Both the position numbers and the translations under genes were made by a program. Under the pieces are notes generated by a model. That model saw nothing but the letters and a program-made list of their open reading frames with translations. It was not told where the DNA came from and searched no databases. A DNA stretch of 64,000 bases from positions 184,633 through 248,632 of the forward strand of contig WTGC01000004.1 in the NCBI GenBank assembly GCA_011523705.1, written 5' to 3'. This DNA is from Chloroflexota bacterium (GTDB lineage: Bacteria > Chloroflexota > Anaerolineae > Aggregatilineales > Phototrophicaceae). This document shows positions 28,442 to 36,103 of this stretch, one piece after another (position 1 is the first letter of the stretch; every line of letters starts with the position of its first letter).

Positions 28442-29047
28442 ATGACTGAAGATCGAAGACAAAGCCACGCTGAGGTGGACGCGATTATCGAACGCGCCCT
28501 CGCCGGCGACCAAGTCGGATACGCCGAACTATACGATCGCTACGCCGCCAGCCTGTACCGCTTGTGTTACAGCCTGCTGCTGAATGAGCAGGATGCCGAA
28601 GATATTCTGCAGGAATCTTTTTTGTATGCCTTCAAAAACCTGCGCCGCTTTGATTCGCGCAAGGCTTCCTTGAAGACCTGGCTCTACACCATCGCCGTGA
28701 GCCGCTGCCGCAATACCTACCGCCGCAAGCGTTTTCTCACCGTCGATATTACGCAATGGTTGGGCTTGGAATTGAAAGCGCCGCCCTCGGAAGCGCCGGA
28801 GGCGGCCGTCATTCGCCGCGACGCCAACGAGTCAATCTCGAAGGCGCTGCAAGATTTGTCCCCACGTCTGCGCGAGGCGATTGTGCTGCGTTATGGCCAA
28901 GGCATGACTTATCGCGAGATTTCCGAAGTGATGGGCTGCCCGCAGAAGACGGCCGAAAGCCGAGTTCGCCTGGGGCACCAGCGCTTGAAACAGTCCTTGC
29001 AGCCGGTGGGCTTGGGGCTGCTTGAAGAGCTCTTGCGAGTGCATTAG
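28442..29047 (+). CDS. RNA polymerase sigma-70 factor, ECF family
   Basis: The protein has 201 residues in the two-domain ECF layout. Region 2 (~20-90) includes YAASLYRLCYSLLLNEQDAEDILQ split over helix 2.1-2.2 and the 2.3/2.4 segment LKTWLYTIAVSRCRNTYRR. Region 4 (~135-190) has a helix-turn-helix with LREAIVLRYGQGMTYREI and the following MGCPQKTAESRV recognition helix. It directs RNA polymerase to a specific promoter set, typically for envelope stress or surface functions, and is usually held inactive by a neighbouring anti-sigma. The anti-sigma gene follows 27 bp later. No clear ECF-type GGAAC promoter is visible upstream, so auto-regulation cannot be claimed. Confidence 0.93.
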   Translation: MTEDRRQSHAEVDAIIERALAGDQVGYAELYDRYAASLYRLCYSLLLNEQDAEDILQESFLYAFKNLRRFDSRKASLKTWLYTIAVSRCRNTYRRKRFLTVDITQWLGLELKAPPSEAPEAAVIRRDANESISKALQDLSPRLREAIVLRYGQGMTYREISEVMGCPQKTAESRVRLGHQRLKQSLQPVGLGLLEELLRVH

Positions 29048-29074
29048 GCCGCTTAAGGAGGCGATGGGCAAGAG

Positions 29075-29605
29075 ATGATCCGGTTTAAGTATCGCTATTG
29101 CAAAGTCCATATGGCGCGTTTCATCAGCGGCGATCTTTCCGAAGCGGCGCGCCGGCGCGTCGGGCGATACATCGACGAATGTGACGACTGTCAGCAAGAG
29201 TATTTGCGGCATCGGGAATTCGCTCAGAAGCTCGAGCGCTATCTGCCGGCGCTTGGCCGTCCCAGCCCCAAACGCCTGGACGTACTGTGGTCATCGCTGC
29301 AGACGGAGCTTCAGAGGCCGGTGAAACAGACCTTGTGGTTCAGCGATTTTGCATCGCCGCAGAGCATGCGCTTCAGCTATGGATTGGTCATGCTGGCGGT
29401 ATCGATTGCGCTGGTGATGCCGATGGCGATCGGATTTCACGCATCTGTGTCGCCAGTCGATTTGCCGCGCCTGCCGCGATCGAGCATTGTCATTTCCACG
29501 CAAAACGCGCAGCGGGCGGGCGGACCTTTGCTTTTCGCGACGGCGGAACCGGGCGCGCGAGGCCAGGAGCCGATGCTGCACAATACACCGGCGCCGGGCA
29601 TGTGA
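29075..29605 (+). CDS. Putative anti-sigma factor with degenerate zinc-finger (ZAS-like) domain
   Basis: This 176-residue protein has an N-terminal ~75-residue helical domain with Cys9, His12, Cys36 and Cys39, one TM segment (~100-122), and a ~50-residue outer tail. The position after an ECF sigma gene and the C-x-x-C pair fit the ZAS anti-sigma family, which clamps the sigma factor at the membrane until a signal arrives. The usual H-x3-C-x2-C has Tyr32 in place of the histidine; Cys9 and His12 might complete a metal site. A strong AAGGAGG lies 13 bases before the ATG, farther than usual. The outer tail is short and has no recognisable sensor domain. Confidence 0.78.
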   Translation: MIRFKYRYCKVHMARFISGDLSEAARRRVGRYIDECDDCQQEYLRHREFAQKLERYLPALGRPSPKRLDVLWSSLQTELQRPVKQTLWFSDFASPQSMRFSYGLVMLAVSIALVMPMAIGFHASVSPVDLPRLPRSSIVISTQNAQRAGGPLLFATAEPGARGQEPMLHNTPAPGM

Positions 29606-29654
29606 CCACGTCGCCGGCACTCGGCGCCAAACAGCCTGAATCAGTCGAATTCGC

Positions 29655-32600
29655 ATGATAACCTCTCCCAACCTGCCAGAAGACAACGCCTTGGGGCGCG
29701 CCTTGTCGCAGCGCCTGCCAGTCAATTGGGAGACGGCGGCTTACCTTGTCATTTTCCTGCTGGCGATTTTCACGCGCTTCCACATGCTGGAAGACCGTGT
29801 CATGAGCCACGATGAAAGCCTGCACACTCGGTACTCATACAATCTGTATAACGAAGGCAGTTTTCAGCACACGCCCTTGATGCACGGTCCGGTGCTCTTT
29901 CATGCCACCGCCCTGTCCTTCTATCTCTTCGGCGACAGCGACTTTTCGGGCCGCGTCTACACCGCGCTGCTCGGCGTCGTCATGGTTATGTTTCCGCTTC
30001 TGCTGCGCAAGTGGCTGGGGCCCTGGGGCGCCGCGCTCGCTTCATTCCTGCTGCTGATTTCGCCGCTGCTGCTTTACTACAATCGCTATATCCGTCATGA
30101 CACGCCGTCCATTCTATTCGGCATGATCATGGCCTACTGCGTCCTGATGTACCTCGACGGGTCGCCGCGCTTCCGACGCCGCGCCGTCTGGCTCTATCTC
30201 TTCGCCGCCGCCATGATTCTGAATCTCGGCTCCAAAGAAACAGCCTTCATCTATATCGCGATTTTCGGCAGCTTCCTGCTCATCTACTTCCTTGTTCGCT
30301 TGTTTCAGCGGCGTTACCGCCTACCGGGCAAGCCGATCTTCCATGCGATAATGCTCGGTATCTTGCTGGGCGGCGTCATGACCCTGGGCATGTACATCGT
30401 TGTCGATGTGATACCGACCGAGATCCTGCCCGGGCGCGGCACGAGCTGGGGGGACTTAAGTGATCTTGAGCGCAGCAGCTGGGTCAATTGGATGGCGCTC
30501 TCCGTGCTTAGCGCGGTGTTCGTGCTGGTCTCGACCGCGCTATACGCCTTCCGCGATCGCTGGCGCCGCATTCCCTGGCGCGAAGCCACCACCATCCTGC
30601 TCATCGCCTTGCTTACCGCGGGGAGCCTGCTATTCCTTGAGGAGTTGTCACACGTGCCCAAGCCGGCGGAAACGGCTGAACCATCCGTCCCCGACGTGGC
30701 AACTGGAGAGGTCGGCGAACCCATCCAAGGCGCGGCGATTCGCTGGGCGCCTGGGCTGGCGCTATGGCTCGTTTCGATCGCGGTCGCGATTTACCTCGTC
30801 CGCGATGCGCGGCGCGCGGCCGCCATAAAAGACAAACAAGAGCTAGACAGTTCGGAGGGTGGCGGTCTCTGGGGATTTCTTAATCAGTTTCCCGAGGTCG
30901 ATTTCATCGTATTGATCGGCACGCTAATCTTGCCGTGGACGACAGCGCTATTCGTCCGTCTGATGGGTGGTTCAAGCGCTGCCTTCGCCAGCCTCGCCGA
31001 ATCCTCGCCGAATGTCCTGTACAGTTTGCTCGCCAGTCTGCCGAACATGGGATCCGCTGCGCAGGTGGGGCAATTCCTGGTTGGCGCCTTCGCCTTTGCG
31101 CCGCTAGTCGTGCTTTCCCTGGTCATTGGCTTAACCTGGAATTGGAAGCGCTGGCTGATATCGGCCGCCATTTTCCACATTATCTTCGCCTTCTTCTTCA
31201 CCAGCGTATTCACCAATATCGCCGGCTTGGGCACTGGCATGATTTACAGCCTGGGCTACTGGCTGGAGCAGCAGGGCGTCCGGCGCGGCAGCCAGCCGCA
31301 GTATTATTATCTGCTGATTATCCTGCCGACCTATGAATTCCTGCCCATCGTCGGCAGCGTCAGCGCGATGTTCGCCGGCGTGACCTGCTTCTGGAAATCC
31401 CGCCGCGAGCGCATCATTGAGCTTGAGAAGTCTCTTCGGCCGCAAGTCGATGACGAAACAGGTCAAGACCTGGAGAACGACAGCGCCGATGATTCCGTCC
31501 AATCGTTAGAGCGACCTTCCGAAGAGAAGACGCGTGCCGCGCGAAGCGACAATGCGGAGACTGAGCTTGCGGAAAAAGACAAACTCAACCGCCTTCCGTT
31601 TCTGCTGCTGCTGGCTTGGTGGGCGGTGCTGAACCTGGTCGGCTATTCGCTTGCCGGGGAGAAGATGCCTTGGCTTGGCACGCACTTGACCACACCGATG
31701 ATATTGATAACGGCTTGGTACTTCGGCGGCGTCTTCTCGCGGATCAACAAGTCGCTGTTTTTGTCGCGCGGCTGGCTGGCGCTGCTGCTGATGCCGGTTT
31801 TCCTTATCTGCCTTGCGCAAGTACTGGGCGCCTACTTCGCCGGCGACCCGTCCTTCGCCGGTTTGCAACAGGCGCAGCTGGGGCGCACTAATGCCTGGCT
31901 GGCATCGCTTGCCCTCGCGCTGGGTCTGGGCTATCTGCTCATGCGCCTGGCCCGTTTGACAAGCTGGATGCACATTCGGCGCATCGGCGCGGCCGCCGCT
32001 TTCGGCATCCTCAGTTTAATCACCTTGCGTGCGGCTTGGATGGCGTCCTTCATCAACTACGATTTGCCAACCGAACTGCTCGTTTATGCCCATGCGGCGC
32101 CCGGCGTCAAATGGGTGCTTGACGACATTGAAGAGATGAGCCTGCGCCTGTCCGACGGCAAGGACATGAAGTTCGCCTACGACGACGAAGTCTCCTGGCC
32201 CTACAGTTGGTATTTCCGCGATTTCAATGAAGCCGTATTCGTCGGCGGCAATCCTACTGTGCAAAACACGCAAGACGCGGTCTTTGTCGTCGTGGGCGCG
32301 GGCAATCGCGGCGATGTGGAACCGATCCTCGAAGATCATTATCTGCGGCGCGATCACATGCGCATGTGGTGGCCGATGCAGGAATACTTCAACTTGACGC
32401 CACAGCGCATCCTAAACGCGCTGGATTTCTCGCCCGGTAACGCGGATGCCGCGGCGCTGCGGCGGGGAATCTTTGACATTTGGTGGTCGCGCGATTATGA
32501 CCGCTATGGCGAAGCGACCGGTAAAGACTTCTCCTTGACCAACTGGCCCGTCTCCGATCGCATGCATGTCTACATCCGCAAGGACTTCGCGTCCAAGATA

Positions 32601-33560
32601 TGGGAATACGGCCTGGGCGATGGCGAAGTGCCGAGCAATATCCCGGCCGAGATCAATCAATGCGCCGCCAACTGGCAGCCGATCACTCCCATCCTCGAAT
32701 TCGATATGACCGTCCAGGAAGTCAAGAATCCGCTCGGATTGTCGGCAAGCGCGGGTTCGGTCTACATCGCCGATGAGCAGTCCAATCTCGTTCACATTTT
32801 CACTTACGATGGCGAGCGCGTCCGCACGATAGGCGCTTCCGGTTTGGTCGATTTCAATCGTCCGAACAGCGTCCAGCCGCTGCCCAACGGCGACTTGCTG
32901 GTGGTCGATACCTGGAATTACCGCATTCATCGGATCGACCTGGAAAACAACACCCTGCGTTCTTTTGGCAGCGCTGGCGAATTCGGCTTCGACGCGCCCG
33001 TCGACCCGACCGATGGCTTCTGGGGTCCACGCGATGTGGCGCTGTACGACGGCGATCTAGCCTTTATCGCCGATACCGGAAATAAGCGCGTCCGCGTCTA
33101 TCAACTGGTCGGGGGCGACGCGGTCCATCAGTATGACATTGGAAGCGGCGGCAGCGGACCCGGCGAGCTGGACGAGCCCAGCGGGCTGGCCATCCACAGC
33201 GACGGGCGGCTCTTCATCGCCGATACCTGGAACCGCCGCATCGCCGTATTTGACGTGTACGGCGCGCATCAAGTGAATTTCCGCGTGCGTGGCTGGTACA
33301 ACACGACCTTCAACCGCCCCTACCTGGCTTTGGATGAAGCGAGAGAGGTCCTGTACGTCACTGACCCGGATGGCAAGCGAATTCTGGTTTATTCAACCGC
33401 CGGCGAATGCATCGGCTCATTTGCCGAAGCCGGAGAAAACGGCGCGCTTGGTCAATTCGCTGATATCGGCGGCATCGCCATCGACGAAGACGGATTCGTA
33501 TACGTTAGTGATTCCAGCGCCGGAGCGATTCGTAAATTCCCGCCCTTCCCCCGAGGCTAG
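29655..33560 (+). CDS. Agl23-like (TIGR03663-type) membrane protein fused to NHL beta-propeller, 1301 aa
   Basis: The N-terminal ~900 residues form a polytopic unit with TM1 at ~27-42 and the acidic loop MSHDESLHTRYSYNL at ~49-63, followed by HTPLMHGPVLFH, the hallmark segment of the 'flippase activity-associated' family linked to archaeal N-glycosylation. A charged cytosolic insert lies near ~590-640. From ~1018 to the end, NHL-type repeats occur (blades with YIADEQSN, VVDTWNYRIHRID, IADTGNKRVRVY, FIADTWNRRIAVF, YVTDPDGKRILVY, YVSDSSAGAIRKF): six blades, enough to close one propeller on the outer face. The propeller may bind glycans or protein acceptors. It lies 49 bp after the anti-sigma gene and ends the run. 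Confidence 0.88.
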   Translation: MITSPNLPEDNALGRALSQRLPVNWETAAYLVIFLLAIFTRFHMLEDRVMSHDESLHTRYSYNLYNEGSFQHTPLMHGPVLFHATALSFYLFGDSDFSGRVYTALLGVVMVMFPLLLRKWLGPWGAALASFLLLISPLLLYYNRYIRHDTPSILFGMIMAYCVLMYLDGSPRFRRRAVWLYLFAAAMILNLGSKETAFIYIAIFGSFLLIYFLVRLFQRRYRLPGKPIFHAIMLGILLGGVMTLGMYIVVDVIPTEILPGRGTSWGDLSDLERSSWVNWMALSVLSAVFVLVSTALYAFRDRWRRIPWREATTILLIALLTAGSLLFLEELSHVPKPAETAEPSVPDVATGEVGEPIQGAAIRWAPGLALWLVSIAVAIYLVRDARRAAAIKDKQELDSSEGGGLWGFLNQFPEVDFIVLIGTLILPWTTALFVRLMGGSSAAFASLAESSPNVLYSLLASLPNMGSAAQVGQFLVGAFAFAPLVVLSLVIGLTWNWKRWLISAAIFHIIFAFFFTSVFTNIAGLGTGMIYSLGYWLEQQGVRRGSQPQYYYLLIILPTYEFLPIVGSVSAMFAGVTCFWKSRRERIIELEKSLRPQVDDETGQDLENDSADDSVQSLERPSEEKTRAARSDNAETELAEKDKLNRLPFLLLLAWWAVLNLVGYSLAGEKMPWLGTHLTTPMILITAWYFGGVFSRINKSLFLSRGWLALLLMPVFLICLAQVLGAYFAGDPSFAGLQQAQLGRTNAWLASLALALGLGYLLMRLARLTSWMHIRRIGAAAAFGILSLITLRAAWMASFINYDLPTELLVYAHAAPGVKWVLDDIEEMSLRLSDGKDMKFAYDDEVSWPYSWYFRDFNEAVFVGGNPTVQNTQDAVFVVVGAGNRGDVEPILEDHYLRRDHMRMWWPMQEYFNLTPQRILNALDFSPGNADAAALRRGIFDIWWSRDYDRYGEATGKDFSLTNWPVSDRMHVYIRKDFASKIWEYGLGDGEVPSNIPAEINQCAANWQPITPILEFDMTVQEVKNPLGLSASAGSVYIADEQSNLVHIFTYDGERVRTIGASGLVDFNRPNSVQPLPNGDLLVVDTWNYRIHRIDLENNTLRSFGSAGEFGFDAPVDPTDGFWGPRDVALYDGDLAFIADTGNKRVRVYQLVGGDAVHQYDIGSGGSGPGELDEPSGLAIHSDGRLFIADTWNRRIAVFDVYGAHQVNFRVRGWYNTTFNRPYLALDEAREVLYVTDPDGKRILVYSTAGECIGSFAEAGENGALGQFADIGGIAIDEDGFVYVSDSSAGAIRKFPPFPRG

Positions 33561-33604
33561 TCTTAGCGTCTATCTGCGGGGAAAGAGCCTGTTGCCGTTT
33601 CGCC

Positions 33605-33633
33605 TTGACGCTCGCTGAGTTGCGTGGTACTCT
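33605..33633 (+). promoter_or_regulatory. Sigma-70 promoter of the nusA operon
   Basis: TTGACG (33605-33610), 17 bp, TACTCT (33628-33633), with TG one base before the -10 (TGGTACTCT). It lies between the end of the NHL fusion gene and the attenuator-like hairpin, so transcription would begin around 33640. Confidence 0.6.
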
Positions 33634-33653
33634 GGGCATAATCTAACGTTCGC

Positions 33654-33682
33654 AGAAGTGGGAGCCCCCCACTTTTTGTTTT
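33654..33682 (+). terminator. Hairpin with T-run before nusA (attenuator or terminator)
   Basis: AAGTGGG (33656-33662) pairs with CCCACTT (33668-33674) around a 5-base loop, extendable by two pairs, and is followed by TTTGTTTT. This is a complete intrinsic terminator. As it lies downstream of the nusA promoter it would act as an attenuator in the leader, and would also stop read-through from the gene ending at 33560. Similar hairpins precede rimP-nusA operons in other bacteria, from memory. Confidence 0.75.
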
Positions 33683-33741
33683 ATACAGGCATGACTTGAA
33701 TGCCCCGATGAAACGAAGCACGGCATTTGGAGTGAGGCGCT

Positions 33742-35751
33742 ATGTCGAACGAATTGGAAACCGCATTCAGGGAAATACGCGATGTACGCGCATTGCCGGA
33801 AGACATCATTCTGGATGCCTTGCAAAGCGCGCTGGTCTCGGCTTATCGCAAAGATACCGGCGCCAGTTCCGCACAAGCTATTGAAGCGGAAATTGACCCG
33901 GACAGTGGCCGGCAGAAGGTCTTCGTCGAGAAAGAAGTCGTCGATGATGTCATGAACGACGCCACTGAAGTCACCTTGGAACGGGCGCGCTTCTTTGAGC
34001 CGGAAGCGCAAATCCATGATGTTGTGATGGTGCAGGTCAATCACACATCCAAGAACTTTGGGCGCATTGCCGCGCAGACGGCGAAACAGGTCATCTTGCA
34101 GAAAATTCGCGAAGCGGAACGCAATTCGCTATACGACGAGTTCATCAACCGCGAAGGCGATTTGATCACGGGCACCGTGCAAAGCACCAACGCCAGAAAA
34201 GTAACCCTCAGCCTGGGTCGGGCGGAAGCCGATCTACCGCGGCAGCATCAGATTCCGGGCGAACGCTACCGCACGCACGAGAAGATCCGTGTCTTTGTTG
34301 TCGAAGTGACCAAGAGCAATCGTGGACCTCAGATCCTGGTCAGCCGCGCGCACCGCAGCATGCTCCGCCGGTTACTGGAATATGAAGTGCCGGAGATTTA
34401 TAACGGGCAGGTTGAAATCAAGAATATCGCGCGCGAAGCGGGACATCGCTCCAAAGTTGCGGTCGCGGCGCTGCAAGAGGGCATCGACCCGGTCGGCGCT
34501 TGCGTCGGCATGCGCGGCATTCGCATTCAGAATATCGTCAAGGAGCTTCACAACGAAAAGATAGATGTCATCGAGTGGAACAATGACGCGGTCGCCTTCA
34601 TTTCCAAGGCTTTGAGCCCGGCGCGCGTCACCGGCGTCTACCTCGATGATGATCCCGTTGACGGAAAAACAGCCGTCGTGCTCGTGCCCGATGACCAGCT
34701 TTCGCTGGCGATCGGACGCGAGGGTCAAAACGCGCGCCTGGCGGCCAAACTCACCGGCTGGCGCATTGACATCAAGAGCGTGACCGAAACCGTGCAAGGC
34801 GCCTTGGAGAATCTCGAATTCCCGCCGCTGGACAGTTTGGTCGAGCGCTATGCAGATCTCATCGCCGAATCCTTGCGCATTATGGAGAAAAAGCGCCTTG
34901 AGCTCGCCGTCATGCCGGAAGAGTATAAGTCGCTCGCCCGCCTTGCTGATATCGTCGAGCAATTGCTGCAAGAGCAGCGTGATGAAGCGCATCAGATCTA
35001 TCTGCAGCAGCGAGAGCTGACGCGGGAATCGCTCGCGCCGCAGCTCTTTGAATTGCCGCTGGATGTCTTGGCGGTATCGCAAGAGCTGCTCGACATCCTG
35101 GAGCCCTTCGAGAATATCGGCGAAGTCATGCTGATCGCCGCCGTCGATGAAACGCTGATCGCTCGCCGACTCGAGGAACTGGAAGGCGAGCCGATGGACG
35201 AGCTAAGGACGGCGCTGGATATCATCAATGCGGCTGATCTCGATCAACTGCTGGCCGAAGCTTTCTCGATTGAAGAAGATGAAGAGGATGAAGAAGCCGC
35301 TGAAGAGACCGTCGAGGCAAAGGCGGAAGAAGCGGCCGAAGTCGAGCCGGAGGCTGAGGCAGGGACCGAAGACGGCGCTGATGCGAGCCAGCCAGAAGTC
35401 ATGCTGGATGCCTTTGGTCAGCCGGTCGTAGATGATCGCGCGGTAGAAGCGGAGGCAATTGGCGAGGCCGAAACTGTGGCCGTTGCGCCGCCCGCCCCGC
35501 TGGATGCGCCCGCCGTGGAAGCGGAAAGACAGCGAGAAACGCGGCCCGACGATGTCGCATTCGCGGACGACGAAGGGGAACGCGAGTTTGAGCGCGATCG
35601 TCAGAAGGGCAAGCAGCAGCGGCGTACCGACCGTCAGCGGCGTAGACAACTGGTCTTGGATGAGGAAAGCGGCGAAGTCATCGCCAAGCGCCGCCGCAAA
35701 GGCAGGCGCGGCAGCTGGGACGAAGAAACCTGGGAAGATTACGACTACTAG
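33742..35751 (+). CDS. nusA: Transcription termination/antitermination factor NusA with long acidic-basic tail
   Basis: Residues 1-~130 are the RNA-polymerase-binding N-terminal domain, ~137-200 the S1 domain (GDLITGTVQS start), ~205-345 the two KH domains (GIDPVGACVGMRG and SLAIGREGQNARLAAKLTGW). NusA modulates pausing, intrinsic termination and rRNA antitermination. After the KH2 domain the protein continues to 669 residues, about 320 more than a core NusA: first helical and helix-hairpin-like segments (~395-505), then a Glu/Ala-rich acidic stretch (~509-545), and finally an Arg/Lys-rich end with KRRRKGRRGSW. The tail is low-complexity and probably disordered. It opens the operon; no rimP precedes it. 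Confidence 0.95.
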   Translation: MSNELETAFREIRDVRALPEDIILDALQSALVSAYRKDTGASSAQAIEAEIDPDSGRQKVFVEKEVVDDVMNDATEVTLERARFFEPEAQIHDVVMVQVNHTSKNFGRIAAQTAKQVILQKIREAERNSLYDEFINREGDLITGTVQSTNARKVTLSLGRAEADLPRQHQIPGERYRTHEKIRVFVVEVTKSNRGPQILVSRAHRSMLRRLLEYEVPEIYNGQVEIKNIAREAGHRSKVAVAALQEGIDPVGACVGMRGIRIQNIVKELHNEKIDVIEWNNDAVAFISKALSPARVTGVYLDDDPVDGKTAVVLVPDDQLSLAIGREGQNARLAAKLTGWRIDIKSVTETVQGALENLEFPPLDSLVERYADLIAESLRIMEKKRLELAVMPEEYKSLARLADIVEQLLQEQRDEAHQIYLQQRELTRESLAPQLFELPLDVLAVSQELLDILEPFENIGEVMLIAAVDETLIARRLEELEGEPMDELRTALDIINAADLDQLLAEAFSIEEDEEDEEAAEETVEAKAEEAAEVEPEAEAGTEDGADASQPEVMLDAFGQPVVDDRAVEAEAIGEAETVAVAPPAPLDAPAVEAERQRETRPDDVAFADDEGEREFERDRQKGKQQRRTDRQRRRQLVLDEESGEVIAKRRRKGRRGSWDEETWEDYDY

Positions 35752-35771
35752 TGAAGTCGTAGAGGCGCGGA

Positions 35772-36032
35772 ATGGGGAGCAAGCACCGCCCGCAGCGGAG
35801 TTGCGTCGTCTGTCGCGCGAAGCGGGACAAGAGGATGCTGACGCGACTGGTATTCGCGCAGGGAAAACTGCGGGTCGACGAATCGGGCAAGATGAATGGC
35901 CGCGGCGCCTATTTGTGCGGCGATGCCAATTGCTGGCGCCAAGCAGCGACGCGTCCAATGCTAAACAGAGCGCTTCGGCGAGACTTGAACCAGGACGACC
36001 GTGATTACCTGCGGCAGATGACGCCATCATGA
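35772..36032 (+). CDS. ylxR: YlxR family RNA-binding protein (DUF448)
   Basis: This 86-residue basic protein begins with the family signature PQRSCVVCRAKRDKRML (canonical form R-x-C-x-x-C-R) and contains GRGAYLC at ~43-49. YlxR proteins bind RNA; in Firmicutes one member (RnpM) was reported to modulate RNase P. The gene lies in its standard place between nusA and infB, 20 bp after nusA, with GAGG before the ATG. Confidence 0.93.
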   Translation: MGSKHRPQRSCVVCRAKRDKRMLTRLVFAQGKLRVDESGKMNGRGAYLCGDANCWRQAATRPMLNRALRRDLNQDDRDYLRQMTPS

Positions 36033-36103
36033 TGCGAGACAGCTAGTCGAGGCGGGAAAGCCAGCCCTGCCTCAGACGGTCGCCAAAACTGAAGGAGGCA
36101 GGT

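Noticed and set aside
29064..29078. Four-codon minicistron (MGKR) between AAGGAGG and the anti-sigma start, overlapping it as ATGA
   Set aside because: The ribosome site is only 2 bases from this ATG, too close; probably chance, although the 13-base distance to the real start is also unusual.
35283..35385. GAAGA-rich stretch in the nusA tail considered as a DNA repeat array
   Set aside because: It is low-complexity coding sequence for a Glu/Ala tail without a regular unit.
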